Of a stretch of DNA of 64,000 nt, positions 1-8,533 are shown piece by piece. The translations under genes were made by a program, and so were the position numbers. The stretch's first letter is position 1, and every line of letters starts with the position of its first letter. This stretch comes from Cyclobacterium sp. SYSU L10401. GTDB lineage: Bacteria > Bacteroidota > Bacteroidia > Cytophagales > Cyclobacteriaceae. The DNA is taken from assembly GCF_010993705.1 (NCBI RefSeq), contig NZ_WOFO01000006.1:124001-188000 (forward strand), in the 5' to 3' direction. The notes below the pieces were generated by a model. It was not told where the DNA came from. It ran no database searches and saw nothing but the letters and a program-made list of their open reading frames with translations.

Positions 1-1218
1 GACATCAGCCACATCCAGCTCCAATGCTTCTGCTACCGAATCCCGGGCCCATTGTGGGTGTTGGGTCGGAGCCCAGATTTCGACGGTGCCATCTTCTTTA
101 TAATGGGCCAGTGCAGCGGGAGGTTCTATGGTTGCATGGGCATAATAAGGAGCACGGTAAGTTTTCTCTATCGTTTTTGCTGCACTACCCAGGACGTTTT
201 TCACATCCCCTTTTTCCCTTCTCAATCGTCCGTCCTCCAATGTTTCACGGATCATGTCCTCCATCTGGGTGGCGCATTGGTAATCTTTGTTCTCACCAAG
301 GTCCCATTCTATCTGCAGGGCAGCTCTTCCCTTAATGGCTGCCCAGGTATTGTCGGCAATCACTGCGATGCCCTCCAGTGGCTTGTTCAATCCCGGATGG
401 GCACCATTTCCGGAAATTTTAATCACCTGATTGACTCCTGGTACCTCTAGTGCTTTGTCTTCCGAATAATTGACCACCTTAGCCCCTACAGCAGGACTGC
501 GTTGGATCACGGCTATTTGCTGGTCGGGGAGATCCATGTCTGCCCCGAATACAGCCGTACCCCGGGTGATGGCTGCTACATCATAGATGGGAATATCCTT
601 TCCAATAAGTTTGTAATCGCTGAGTTTTCTGAGTTTTAAACCATCCTGATCAGGAATTTCCATATCCTGCAGCAAGTCCAGCAGGTCTGCAAACTTTGCC
701 TGTTGACCGCTTGCCGAATGAATCACCATTCCATCCCGGGTATCACAGTCGGAGGGTGCAACCTCCCATTTTTTTCCAGCCGCTTCAAGCAGCATGTGTC
801 TGGCTGTTGCTCCCGCCCTCCTCATGGGTTCGAAAAACATGCGAATCGAATAGGATCCATCGGTGTTTTGATCTCCGTAGGTAGCTTCATCACCAACCGC
901 CTGGATGATCTTAACCGATTTCCAATCTGCTCCCAATTCATCTGCGACAACCATTGGCAGGGAGGTTCTGATCCCTGTACCCATTTCGGATCGGTGGGCA
1001 ATGATGCTCACCAGGTTATCGGAATTGATGCTCAGGTAAGCGTTGGGGGCAAAGGTGAGGGTTTCACCTTTGGGGCCTGAACACTGGAAGTTGACTCCGA
1101 GCATAAAGCCACCGGTGGCCAGTGAGCCGATCTTCAAAAATTCCCTCCTGGAAGGACGGAATACTTTACTTTTATTGGTAAATTTTTTGAATGGGGAAAA
1201 GGAAAATTTTGGTATCAT
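1..1218 (-). CDS. Molybdopterin-binding large subunit of an isoquinoline 1-oxidoreductase/xanthine dehydrogenase-type enzyme, partial
   Basis: This is the first 406 codons of the large, molybdenum cofactor-binding subunit of a two-component molybdenum hydroxylase; the 3' end lies beyond the window. Translating the reverse strand from the ATG at 1218 gives one unbroken frame. Residues 23-29 read SRREFLK, a twin-arginine export motif, followed by a hydrophobic stretch, so the folded holoenzyme is probably exported. Downstream residues (for example HRSEMGTGIRTSLPMVVADE) match the IorB/CoxL aldehyde oxidase family. It starts 23 bp after the stop of the 2Fe-2S subunit, the usual small-to-large order of IorAB operons. 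The substrate cannot be read from the sequence; isoquinoline is only the family name, and aldehydes or N-heterocycles are equally possible. Confidence 0.9.
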   Translation of the reverse strand, partial: MIPKFSFSPFKKFTNKSKVFRPSRREFLKIGSLATGGFMLGVNFQCSGPKGETLTFAPNAYLSINSDNLVSIIAHRSEMGTGIRTSLPMVVADELGADWKSVKIIQAVGDEATYGDQNTDGSYSIRMFFEPMRRAGATARHMLLEAAGKKWEVAPSDCDTRDGMVIHSASGQQAKFADLLDLLQDMEIPDQDGLKLRKLSDYKLIGKDIPIYDVAAITRGTAVFGADMDLPDQQIAVIQRSPAVGAKVVNYSEDKALEVPGVNQVIKISGNGAHPGLNKPLEGIAVIADNTWAAIKGRAALQIEWDLGENKDYQCATQMEDMIRETLEDGRLRREKGDVKNVLGSAAKTIEKTYRAPYYAHATIEPPAALAHYKEDGTVEIWAPTQHPQWARDSVAEALELDVADV

Positions 1219-1241
1219 GAGCTTGTTGGAATGGCGTGAAA

Positions 1242-1697
1242 TCAGGATTTGGAGGCGGTTTGTATGGCGGCTTTGATCCGGTTGTAAGTCCCGCAACGGC
1301 AAAGGTTGCCTGCCATGGCGTTTTCTATTTCGGCTTCAGATGGGCTGGGATTCTCCTGAAGCAATGCGGCTGCATTCATGATTTGACCCGTCTGACAATA
1401 GCCACATTGAGGAACCACATGCTCCTGCCAGGCTTTTTGAAGGGGGTGCTCTCCATTGGCCGATAAGCCTTCTATGGTGGTGAGCTCCTGCGCACCCACT
1501 TCAGAAATGGGCATACTACAAGAGCGGATGGCTACACCGTCCAGGTGTACGGTACATGCACCACAAAGGGCCTGCCCACAGCCAAACTTGGTTCCCTTGA
1601 GGGAAAGCAAGTCCCTGATCACCCACAAAAGGGGCATGTCTGCGGGAGCGGTTACTTCCCGGCTTTCGCCATTGATTGAAATTGTAAACTTTTCCAT
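1242..1697 (-). CDS. 2Fe-2S subunit of molybdenum hydroxylase (IorA-like)
   Basis: This 151-residue electron-transfer subunit carries two [2Fe-2S] clusters. The N-terminal plant-type ferredoxin domain shows [15 protein letters not shown] with a fourth Cys further on (SCSM). The C-terminal alpha-helical domain shows CGYCQTGQ and LCRCGTY, the second cluster signature of the xanthine dehydrogenase/CoxS/IorA family. I chose the ATG at 1697; the frame opens six codons earlier at a TTG, but the family normally begins with MxKFxIxING-like sequence. It lies directly upstream of the molybdopterin subunit and should form a complex with it, passing electrons from the molybdenum centre to an outside acceptor. 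It has no Tat signal and is presumably co-exported with the large subunit (inference). Confidence 0.93.
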   Translation of the reverse strand: MEKFTISINGESREVTAPADMPLLWVIRDLLSLKGTKFGCGQALCGACTVHLDGVAIRSCSMPISEVGAQELTTIEGLSANGEHPLQKAWQEHVVPQCGYCQTGQIMNAAALLQENPSPSEAEIENAMAGNLCRCGTYNRIKAAIQTASKS

Positions 1698-1815
1698 AGT
1701 ATTTAGTTTCTCCAATTATCCTTTCAATTTAATAAAATATTGTAAAATAAATCCAAAAAAGATCCCTGTTTTTTTCAGAAATCTAAACACTCAAATTAAA
1801 GCCCACCTACCATAC

Positions 1816-1849
1816 TACGTATAATTCGTAATTTTACGGTTTATTCGTA
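1816..1849. promoter_or_regulatory. Tandem inverted repeats, probable BlaI operator
   Basis: Two matching dyads, TACG-N7-CGTA, lie at 1816-1830 and 1835-1849, 19 bp apart start to start. They sit 34 bp upstream of the BlaI-type repressor start codon. BlaI/MecI proteins are known to bind pairs of short inverted repeats ahead of their own genes, so autorepression is likely. The sites also face the divergent molybdenum hydroxylase genes. Confidence 0.6.
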
Positions 1850-1882
1850 GGAAAACTAATATTTATTTTTTACCTTGCTTTC

Positions 1883-2257
1883 ATGGAACAATTAACCAAT
1901 AACGAAGAGCAGGTAATGGCCATCATCTGGCAATTGGAAAAGGCACTCATACGGGAGGTTCTTAAACGCTTTCCTGAACCGAAACCACCCTACACCACAT
2001 TGGCCTCAGTCATCAAACAACTGGAGAAAAAGGGTTTCCTGGATCACATTACCTATGGGAATACCCATCAGTATTACCCTTTGATCAGCAAAAAGATTTA
2101 CCGCCACAAAAGTTTTAACCAAATGGTTAAAAACTATTTTGATGGTTCTGCGCAAAATGTCTTGTCCTTTATGGTGAAGGAAAAGAAACTTTCCGATCAG
2201 GAATTTGAAGAACTGGAAAAAATGGTTGAGAATTTTAAAAATGAGAAAAAATCATGA
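1883..2257 (+). CDS. BlaI/MecI family transcriptional repressor
   Basis: This is a 124-residue winged-helix repressor of the BlaI/MecI/CopY family. The pattern is typical: an N-terminal recognition region (LTNNEEQVMAIIWQLEKALI), then PPYTTLASVIKQLEKKGFL over the recognition helix and turn, a wing with Y-rich sequence (YGNTHQYYPLI), and a charged C-terminal dimerisation helix rich in Lys and Glu. It overlaps the M56 peptidase gene by 4 bp (ATGA), so the two are translated together. In the classical system the partner peptidase senses a cell-envelope signal and cleaves the repressor. In Bacteroidota the signal is usually unknown and beta-lactamase is often absent; none is next to it here. Two TACG-N7-CGTA dyads just upstream are its probable operator. 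Confidence 0.93.
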   Translation: MEQLTNNEEQVMAIIWQLEKALIREVLKRFPEPKPPYTTLASVIKQLEKKGFLDHITYGNTHQYYPLISKKIYRHKSFNQMVKNYFDGSAQNVLSFMVKEKKLSDQEFEELEKMVENFKNEKKS

Positions 2258-3495
2258 ACCAGGTATTGAACTATTTGTGGGAAGCCAGCTTTTGCCTGGG
2301 CATTCTATGGATTTTTTATAGGCTGCTATTGGATGGAAATACATTTTTCTCCTGGAACCGGGCATTTCTGTTGCTGGCCCTGTTGGCCTCCCTGATCTTT
2401 CCAGGAATTCAGTTTCCAGCTCAGGTGGGCAGTAGTCAGCTGGCGGCAAGTTACGGCTTTCAATTTCCATTATTGGAAATTACTGCTCAGAAAGCCACGC
2501 CGGGAGCAGAGGAGTGGATATCCTTGACAAAGTTGCTTTTTGGCCTTTACCTTACCGGGCTTTTCTTTTTTCTCCTTCGCCTGATTTGGGGACTGACTGC
2601 CTTGAACAGACAAATCAGCATGGCCAGACACTCCTCCTGGGGCGATTTTATCTTGTTGGAACACCCAAATTTTGAACCTGCTTCATTCTTTCGGTACATC
2701 TTCCTACCTGCCAAACCGGATCGTGTAGTGGACCGGGACTGGATCCTGGCCCATGAAGCTGCGCATGGCAGGCATCAGCACAGCTGGGATATACTCCTGC
2801 TTCAGTTGGTGAAAACCCTTCTCTGGTTCAATCCTTTTGTCTGGCTTTTGGAAAAGTCATTGCGGGAAATCCATGAATACCAGGTAGACGAAAAAATCAT
2901 TGCCCAACATCCTAAAAAATCCTATGCCCAATTGCTCTTAAAATTACTCAGGCCTACACAAGCCAGTGCACTCGTTCATAATTTCAATCAATTTCAAATT
3001 AAAAAAAGAATCAAGATGATGAATCAACCAAAAACCCGATCCCTTGCCAGAAGCAGGTATGCTTTATCCATTCCCCTGTTTGGGCTACTATTTGTCCTGT
3101 TTGCCTGCGAATACCAGGATGAGATGATGGATCAAAACGACAAAAGCGACAACAAAATCACGGAAAGGCTGATGCAGGGAGAAGTATTCGATGTGGTAGA
3201 GGATATGCCGGTACCTAACGGTGGCCTGGAAGGCTGGAACCAATACCTGATGGACAACCTGACCTATCCGGAAGCCGCCAGAGAGGAAGGTGTGGAGGGT
3301 ACCGTTTATGCCAGCTTTGTGGTCAATAAGAACGGAGCCATCCAGGATGTAGAATTGCTCAGAGGGGTAGATGACAGGCTGGACCAGGCTGCCCTTAAAG
3401 TGATCCGTGATTCGCCCGCCTGGGAGCCCGGTAAGCAGAAAGGACAAGAAGTAAATGTCAAAATGAAGTTGCCTATCAGGTTTAAGACCAACTAA
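2254..3495 (+). CDS. M56 family (BlaR1-like) membrane peptidase fused to a TonB C-terminal domain
   Basis: This 413-residue protein has several N-terminal membrane helices (about residues 5-25, 35-52 and 92-115), then the zinc peptidase motif HEAAH at 167-171 with the downstream HEYQVDEK element of M56 peptidases. A further membrane segment lies around 270-285. The last 80 residues or so (YPEAAREEGVEGTVYASFVV to the end) are a TonB C-terminal domain. M56 peptidases of the BlaR1/MecR1 type sense an envelope signal and cleave the cognate BlaI repressor; there is no penicillin-binding sensor domain here, and the TonB-like domain takes its place in the periplasm. The start overlaps the blaI stop. 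A strong hairpin follows the gene. The fusion recurs in Bacteroidota; its ligand is unknown. Confidence 0.9.
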   Translation: MNQVLNYLWEASFCLGILWIFYRLLLDGNTFFSWNRAFLLLALLASLIFPGIQFPAQVGSSQLAASYGFQFPLLEITAQKATPGAEEWISLTKLLFGLYLTGLFFFLLRLIWGLTALNRQISMARHSSWGDFILLEHPNFEPASFFRYIFLPAKPDRVVDRDWILAHEAAHGRHQHSWDILLLQLVKTLLWFNPFVWLLEKSLREIHEYQVDEKIIAQHPKKSYAQLLLKLLRPTQASALVHNFNQFQIKKRIKMMNQPKTRSLARSRYALSIPLFGLLFVLFACEYQDEMMDQNDKSDNKITERLMQGEVFDVVEDMPVPNGGLEGWNQYLMDNLTYPEAAREEGVEGTVYASFVVNKNGAIQDVELLRGVDDRLDQAALKVIRDSPAWEPGKQKGQEVNVKMKLPIRFKTN

Positions 3496-3522
3496 AAACA
3501 ATCATTGTTTATTGTAAATAGC

Positions 3523-3561
3523 TCCCTGGCCGGTAGAATCTTCTATTCTATCGGTCAGGGA
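3523..3561 (+). terminator. Rho-independent terminator after the BlaI/M56 pair
   Basis: A 17-bp stem (3523-3539 with 3545-3561, two G-U pairs) closes a 5-nt loop 27 bp after the M56 stop codon. The following tract is only modestly T-rich (TTGTTT), so efficiency is uncertain, but the stem is long and well paired. Confidence 0.7.
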
Positions 3562-3793
3562 TTGTTTCAATCCTAAGTCATTAATTTAAAAAAAATGGCT
3601 TTAAAAAAACAATTCTCCACTTTTCCTGATTTTTACAAGCAACTATTCGAATTACCTGCACGGTTTAATTTTCTTTTTTTATATTATTTACCAGAAATTT
3701 ACGTTAAATTTCCTCACATGGTTGGGCTTTAAAACAACCTTCCTGTTAATCCTATTGGTTTGAAAGATTGAAATTTCTCAGGATTTTTTTTAC

Positions 3794-6178
3794 ATGAACG
3801 AAGCAGCTTTAGGTAACATCGATGAGGGAAAAAGATTGGAAGTGGTACAATCCTATGACATCCTGGATACACTTCCGGAGCAGGAATGGGATACCATTAC
3901 AGAATTGGCCGTACAGGTCAGTGGAGCAAAAGTTTCCTTCGTAACATTTTTCGGAGATAATAGGGTTTTCGTTAAATCTGCCTTTGGATTAAGTCGGGAG
4001 GAAATACCCGGGCTACACCTTCCTTCCCTTTTGTCCCTGAAAAAACACGGTACCCCTGTGAATATTCCGGATATACAGGCCGATACCAAAAACAAATCGC
4101 TACCAGAAACAAGCTTCCGCTTTTTTGCAGCCTTCCCGCTCTTTTCGCCAAATGGCTTCCTTTTGGGAGCTCTCTGTGTATTGGACCAAAATCCAGCCCA
4201 TCTCCAGAAGGGGCAATTGCGCTCCCTGAAGCTATTGGCCAAACAGATCATTTCTTTACTGGAGGGAAGGAAGAAGCAAAAGGTCATCCAGCAGAGCTAT
4301 CGCCTCCAAAGGGAAATGGAACTACAGCGGTCTCAGGAACGACTCAACAATGAAGCCTTGATCAATACCACCAGCGATGATATCTGGAGCATTGATAAAA
4401 ATTACCGCTTTATTACCTTCAATGAAGCTTTTTCACTTAAAATGAAGGACCTGATCGGGGAGACGTTGCGGCCGGGAATGATGGCGCTTTATCCCGAAAA
4501 AATTCCTGCGGATATGCACCGAAAATTTAAGAATTTTTTCGAGCGGGCCCTTTCCGGTGAGTCCTTTGTGGAAGAATACTGCCGACCGGAAAAAATGAAA
4601 AGTGGTTTATTGGTTTGGATAGAATTGAGCGGACACCCCATCATACAAGATGGAAAAATCACAGGGGCAGCTTTTTTTGCCAAAACCATTACCGAAAGAA
4701 AAAAGGCGGAAATCAAATTGCGGGAATCGGAGGCCAACTACCGAAAGCTTTTTGACCATAGCCCCTTGCCCAAATTATTACTGGAGCTGGACAGCCTGGA
4801 GATTTTGGAAATCAACCGGTCTGCCTTGGACAAATTCGGATACCAAAAAGAAGAAATGATCGGTAACAAGTTGGGTGTCCTGATGCAGGAAGAAGCCATA
4901 GGCTTTTTTTATGATTCCATTCAGCAGCTCACAGGATCAAACAAGGAGGTCAAATTAGACAACATTGTACAAAAGAAAAAGAATGGTGAACTGATTCAGG
5001 GAGACCTTATGGTCCATCAATTGGTATTTGACGATAAAAATTGCCTACTGGCCATCTTAAACGACCGCACGGAAGAGTTGAAATCCCTATCGGTCAAATC
5101 GCAAATGGCCAGTATTATGGAAAACAGCCTGAATGAAATATATATTTTTGATTCTAGAAACCTGTATTTCTGTTATGCCAACAGGGGAGCCCTCCTGAAT
5201 ATGGGCTATAGCCTGGCAGAACTTAAAAAGCTGACGCCCTATCTTATCAAGCCGGAATTTGATGAGCAACGGTTCCGGTCATTCCTGGCCCCCCTGCTTA
5301 CGGAAGAAAAGGAAAAGTTGACTTTTGTAACGGTACACGAACGCAAAAACGGTACCCGCTACCCGGTTGAAGTGCACCTGCAGAAAATGAAGTATGAAGG
5401 ACAACCCGCATTTGTGGCGATCATCATAGACATTACTGCAGCCAAAAAAGCAGAACAAAAACTTCAGGATTTGAATCAACTTTTGGAAAAAAGTAACCGG
5501 GAACTGGAACAGTTTGCTTCCATCACCGCTCATGACTTGCAGGAACCGCTCCGGATGGTTTCTGCCTTTACCTCACTACTCAAAAGAAAATATGGCCATC
5601 TGCTGGATAACAAAGCCCAACAATACATCCATTTTGCCATGGATGGCTCTATCCGGATGCAGCGGATGATCGAAGATATCCTGGACTATTCCCGGGCCGG
5701 AATGGGAACAAAGAAAATGAAATCTTTTCAATCAGCAGCAATCTTGCAAAATGTTGTCAATGACCTGCAAAAGCGCATAGAACAAGCGGGTGCCAATGTT
5801 AAGCTTCCTGATCAGGATGTACTGATCCATGGCCATGTGAATGATATCTACCGCCTGTTTTTAAATTTAATCAACAATGCCCTGAAGTTTGTTCCAGAGG
5901 ATAGAATTCCGGAGGTGCAAATAAAATTCCGGCAGGATGCCAGGTTTTATCATTTCACTGTGGAAGACAATGGCATCGGTATTGCACCGGAACACCTGCA
6001 AATATTGTTTCATCCCTTCAAAAGACTGCATAGCAAAAAGTCCTATGAAGGAACAGGTTTGGGCCTGGCTACCTGTAAAAAAATCGTGAACCAATACGGT
6101 GGGGCCATATGGGTAACCTCCCAGCCAGGGGAAGGAAGCCAGTTTCATTTTACTTTACCTAAATCACCAACCGAATAG
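3794..6178 (+). CDS. Soluble GAF-PAS-PAS-PAS hybrid-type sensor histidine kinase
   Basis: A 794-residue sensor kinase. A GAF domain spans about residues 20-160 (VVQSYDILDTLPEQEWDTIT is the usual opening of this GAF subgroup). Three PAS domains follow at roughly 185-300, 310-425 and 440-550, each with a linker ending in an ERKKAE/AAKKAE-type helix. A HisKA domain carries the phospho-acceptor His580 (SITAHDLQEPLRM), and the HATPase domain shows the N box (LINNALKFVP), GIGI and GTGLGL. There is no membrane segment and no receiver domain, so it should sense a cytoplasmic signal. This HAHDLQEPL subgroup resembles bacteriophytochrome-type kinases, but no chromophore Cys is evident. No response regulator gene adjoins it, so the partner is elsewhere. 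Confidence 0.92.
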   Translation: MNEAALGNIDEGKRLEVVQSYDILDTLPEQEWDTITELAVQVSGAKVSFVTFFGDNRVFVKSAFGLSREEIPGLHLPSLLSLKKHGTPVNIPDIQADTKNKSLPETSFRFFAAFPLFSPNGFLLGALCVLDQNPAHLQKGQLRSLKLLAKQIISLLEGRKKQKVIQQSYRLQREMELQRSQERLNNEALINTTSDDIWSIDKNYRFITFNEAFSLKMKDLIGETLRPGMMALYPEKIPADMHRKFKNFFERALSGESFVEEYCRPEKMKSGLLVWIELSGHPIIQDGKITGAAFFAKTITERKKAEIKLRESEANYRKLFDHSPLPKLLLELDSLEILEINRSALDKFGYQKEEMIGNKLGVLMQEEAIGFFYDSIQQLTGSNKEVKLDNIVQKKKNGELIQGDLMVHQLVFDDKNCLLAILNDRTEELKSLSVKSQMASIMENSLNEIYIFDSRNLYFCYANRGALLNMGYSLAELKKLTPYLIKPEFDEQRFRSFLAPLLTEEKEKLTFVTVHERKNGTRYPVEVHLQKMKYEGQPAFVAIIIDITAAKKAEQKLQDLNQLLEKSNRELEQFASITAHDLQEPLRMVSAFTSLLKRKYGHLLDNKAQQYIHFAMDGSIRMQRMIEDILDYSRAGMGTKKMKSFQSAAILQNVVNDLQKRIEQAGANVKLPDQDVLIHGHVNDIYRLFLNLINNALKFVPEDRIPEVQIKFRQDARFYHFTVEDNGIGIAPEHLQILFHPFKRLHSKKSYEGTGLGLATCKKIVNQYGGAIWVTSQPGEGSQFHFTLPKSPTE

Positions 6179-6245
6179 GTTTTCCATCGGCTGAACAGAT
6201 CCCTGGAAAGTACAATACGACTGTAGGAAAGCAAAAAAGTAGACC

Positions 6246-6279
6246 CAAAAAAACCCTGCCTCCGTCAGAAAGCAAGGTC
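6246..6279 (-). terminator. Probable terminator of the outer-membrane protein gene
   Basis: Read on the reverse strand, a 7-bp imperfect stem (6272-6278 with 6253-6259, one mismatch) is followed by a run of seven T. It lies 24 bp past the stop of the beta-barrel gene, in the convergent gap with the sensor kinase. Confidence 0.5.
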
Positions 6280-6301
6280 TATGCAGATAATTGATCTTAA
6301 A

Positions 6302-6982
6302 TTAAAAACCGAAGCCTAAATAAACCTGGACAACTGCATTTTTTGAATTGTCTGTCAGGTTTCCGGCAAGGCCGTCTTTACCGATATTTCTCAAGCCATA
6401 ATTGTAGCGGGCACCTACATTAACGGCATTGATATCAAAGCCTACGCCTACTACCAATCCATAATCAATTTTGTTGAAGTCATCGGTCTCCAGTTCCCTG
6501 ACCGGAGTAGGGCTTGTCTCTGAAGTTTTCCAGTCTTTCACATTTGCTGATAACAAATAGGATAAGTAGGGGCCTGCATGAACGTTCAAAGGCCCTAAAT
6601 TTACCGCTAATGCTACAGGTACCTGTATGTAATTCAGGTTAAACCGGATTTCGCCTTCCTGGATTCCAAACACATTTTCAAAATCTGATCCACCATAGGA
6701 TACTTTTGAACCCGTATTGGAGTACAGCACCTCAGGTTGAACCGCCAGAAAACTGTTGATGGGAATTTTACTGAATAAACCAAAGTGAATGCCCATTTTC
6801 ATGCTTTCACTTTCTACGTTAGGCTGATCCAGGTACAACTGGGACAAATTCAGCCCCCCCTTAATGCCAATCTTTGGACCTGGATTATTAGACTGTGCCA
6901 GCGCAAGACTGATGCCTGCAAACAGGGTAAGCAGGATCATTAACGCTCCGGAAAATATTTGTGTACGATAGGGCTTTTTCAT
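6302..6982 (-). CDS. Small outer-membrane beta-barrel protein (porin family/OMP_b-brl type)
   Basis: A 226-residue protein with a clear signal peptide (MKKPYRTQIFSGALMILLTL, then a run ending ALAQ). The mature part opens with GPKIGIKGGLNLSQL, the usual first strand of the Bacteroidota 'porin family protein' barrels (PF13568), alternates hydrophobic and polar residues, and ends with an aromatic C-terminal strand (VQVYLGFGF), as expected for insertion by the BAM machinery. I chose the ATG at 6982; the frame is open 14 codons further upstream, but only the later start gives a proper signal peptide. An exact -7 promoter box lies about 40 bp upstream. Function is unknown; proteins of this size are usually structural or small-solute barrels. 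Confidence 0.85.
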   Translation of the reverse strand: MKKPYRTQIFSGALMILLTLFAGISLALAQSNNPGPKIGIKGGLNLSQLYLDQPNVESESMKMGIHFGLFSKIPINSFLAVQPEVLYSNTGSKVSYGGSDFENVFGIQEGEIRFNLNYIQVPVALAVNLGPLNVHAGPYLSYLLSANVKDWKTSETSPTPVRELETDDFNKIDYGLVVGVGFDINAVNVGARYNYGLRNIGKDGLAGNLTDNSKNAVVQVYLGFGF

Positions 6983-7023
6983 TTTTCTAGGAAGTATGAT
7001 ATTTATATAATTTAGTATCATCA

Positions 7024-7031
7024 CAAAGATA
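7024..7031 (-). promoter_or_regulatory. -7 promoter element of the outer-membrane protein gene
   Basis: On the reverse strand TATCTTTG matches the Bacteroidota sigma-A -7 consensus TAnnTTTG exactly, about 42 bp before the chosen start. A TTG lies 24 bp upstream, slightly further than the usual -33 spacing, so the -33 box is less certain. Confidence 0.5.
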
Positions 7032-7185
7032 AATATATATTGAGTCTATATATTACAATATTATGTGTTTTTATTTCAAATTTGACACTTTAAATAATGA
7101 TCAATCCTGGATAACTAACATGGCATAACTATTGTGCCCAATTTGTTTAAATGTAGCTGTTTCATACCATTTTAAATTTTACTCC

Positions 7186-8340
7186 ATGCAATTGATAACC
7201 GAAAAACTAATTCAGGACCTATTGTCCATAGAGCAGGCATCCTGCCTTTCGCTTTACATGCCTACCTACCGAAACCACCCGGATAACCGACAAGACCCCA
7301 TTCGATTTAAAAACTTATTGAAAGAAATGGAGCAATCCCTGCTGCAGAAATACAGTTCAGATGAAACCAAATCCTTTCTGGCTCCCCTGGAGGAAATAGC
7401 CGAAAACCTTGACTTTTGGAACCATAGTTTGGATGGCTTGGCTGTATTCTCCGCCAAAGGACTGCTGGAGCTGGTAAAATTACCTGTAACTGTGGATGAA
7501 TTGGCCATTGCGGCAGATAGCTTCCACACCAAACCTCTTCGTAAATATTTGCAATCCACAGACCGATATCACCTGTTGGGTTTAAGCAGGCATGAATTCG
7601 CTTTGTTTGAGGGAAACAGGCATTCTTTGGATGAAATAGAACTATCCACCGACATTCCAAAAACCATAGAAGATGCCCTGGGTGAAGAATTAACAGATGA
7701 GCACCTTACCGTAGCCGCTTATGGTGGAGCTGGGGGAGAAAGCAATGCCATGCACCATGGACATGGGGGAAAGAAAGACCAGGTAGACCTGGATGCAGAA
7801 CGGTTTTTCCGTGTCGTGGCTAAATTGGTAGAGGAACATTATTCCAAACCCTCAGGCCTTCCATTGATATTGGCAGCATTGCCCGAACACCACCATCTCT
7901 TTCAAAAAGTGAATAAAAATGGGGCATTATTATCAGACGGCATCCAGGTTAATCCATCCTCAATAGGTAAGGAAAAACTGGCTGAAATGGCCTGGAAGGT
8001 AATGGAACCGGCCTACCTAAAAAACCTGGAAAACCAGGCAGGTCAATTTTGTCAGGCCAAGGCATCCGGAAAAGGAACTGACAATTACAAGGAACTGGCA
8101 GTGGCCGCCGTAGAAGGAAGAATTGGAACTTTACTTGTAGAAGCTGACCGGATCATTGCGGCGCGAATCACCAATTTAGTTACCGGCAATACGCAGAAAA
8201 AAGACATGGACAATCCCAGGGTAGATGACCTCCTGGATGATATGGGTGAATTGGTGATGAAAATGGGTGGAAAGGTAGTGGTCATGCCCCCAGAATATAT
8301 GCCTACCGATACTGGGCTGGCCGGGATCTACAGGTATTGA
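7186..8340 (+). CDS. Bacterial archaeo-eukaryotic release factor family protein (baeRF3-like)
   Basis: This 384-residue protein matches the baeRF family 3 proteins, bacterial relatives of eRF1/Pelota. The N-terminal part (residues 10-150) has the typical SLYMPTYRNHPDNRQDPIRFKNLL sequence split here only for recognition: SLYMPTYR, then NxxDPIRFKNLL. A middle loop at 176-200 is rich in Gly and His and contains GHGG at 192-195 followed by KKDQ; in eRF1 the equivalent loop is the catalytic GGQ. The C-terminal third (VAAVEGRIGTLLVEADRIIAARI) is the L7Ae-like part. I chose the ATG at 7186; an in-frame GTG at 7132 is possible but adds an unlike N-terminus. The family is predicted to act on the ribosome or tRNA, perhaps in stress; no biochemical role is established. 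It stands alone here. Confidence 0.8.
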   Translation: MQLITEKLIQDLLSIEQASCLSLYMPTYRNHPDNRQDPIRFKNLLKEMEQSLLQKYSSDETKSFLAPLEEIAENLDFWNHSLDGLAVFSAKGLLELVKLPVTVDELAIAADSFHTKPLRKYLQSTDRYHLLGLSRHEFALFEGNRHSLDEIELSTDIPKTIEDALGEELTDEHLTVAAYGGAGGESNAMHHGHGGKKDQVDLDAERFFRVVAKLVEEHYSKPSGLPLILAALPEHHHLFQKVNKNGALLSDGIQVNPSSIGKEKLAEMAWKVMEPAYLKNLENQAGQFCQAKASGKGTDNYKELAVAAVEGRIGTLLVEADRIIAARITNLVTGNTQKKDMDNPRVDDLLDDMGELVMKMGGKVVVMPPEYMPTDTGLAGIYRY

Positions 8341-8475
8341 GCTGCGCCTGATTAAAATCGGTTAATGGAGAGTTTGCAGAAATGGGGAGAGTAGGCTGGG
8401 TCGGTATCATTTGATCAGGGGGAGAAATCCCGCCGGAAATGCCATACCCTCCAATCTGTACGACTCCAAACACTT

Positions 8476-8505
8476 CCTCCACAGTGGAAAGCTGTGGGGG
8501 TTTTT
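8476..8505 (+). terminator. Rho-independent terminator after the baeRF gene
   Basis: A 9-bp stem (8476-8484 with 8492-8500, CCTCCACAG against CTGTGGGGG) closes a 7-nt loop and is followed at once by five T. It lies 136 bp past the baeRF stop and 28 bp from the end of the convergent AraC-type gene. Confidence 0.75.
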
Positions 8506-8533
8506 CGTTCATTACAAATTCATTGTTTTGGGA

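Noticed and set aside
24-1080. Several forward-strand open frames over the first kilobase
   Set aside because: The reverse strand holds one continuous frame with clear molybdenum hydroxylase sequence and a Tat motif; the forward frames have no family match.
2254-3495. Beta-lactam resistance locus
   Set aside because: The BlaI/M56 pair suggests it by name only; there is no beta-lactamase or penicillin-binding sensor domain next to it.
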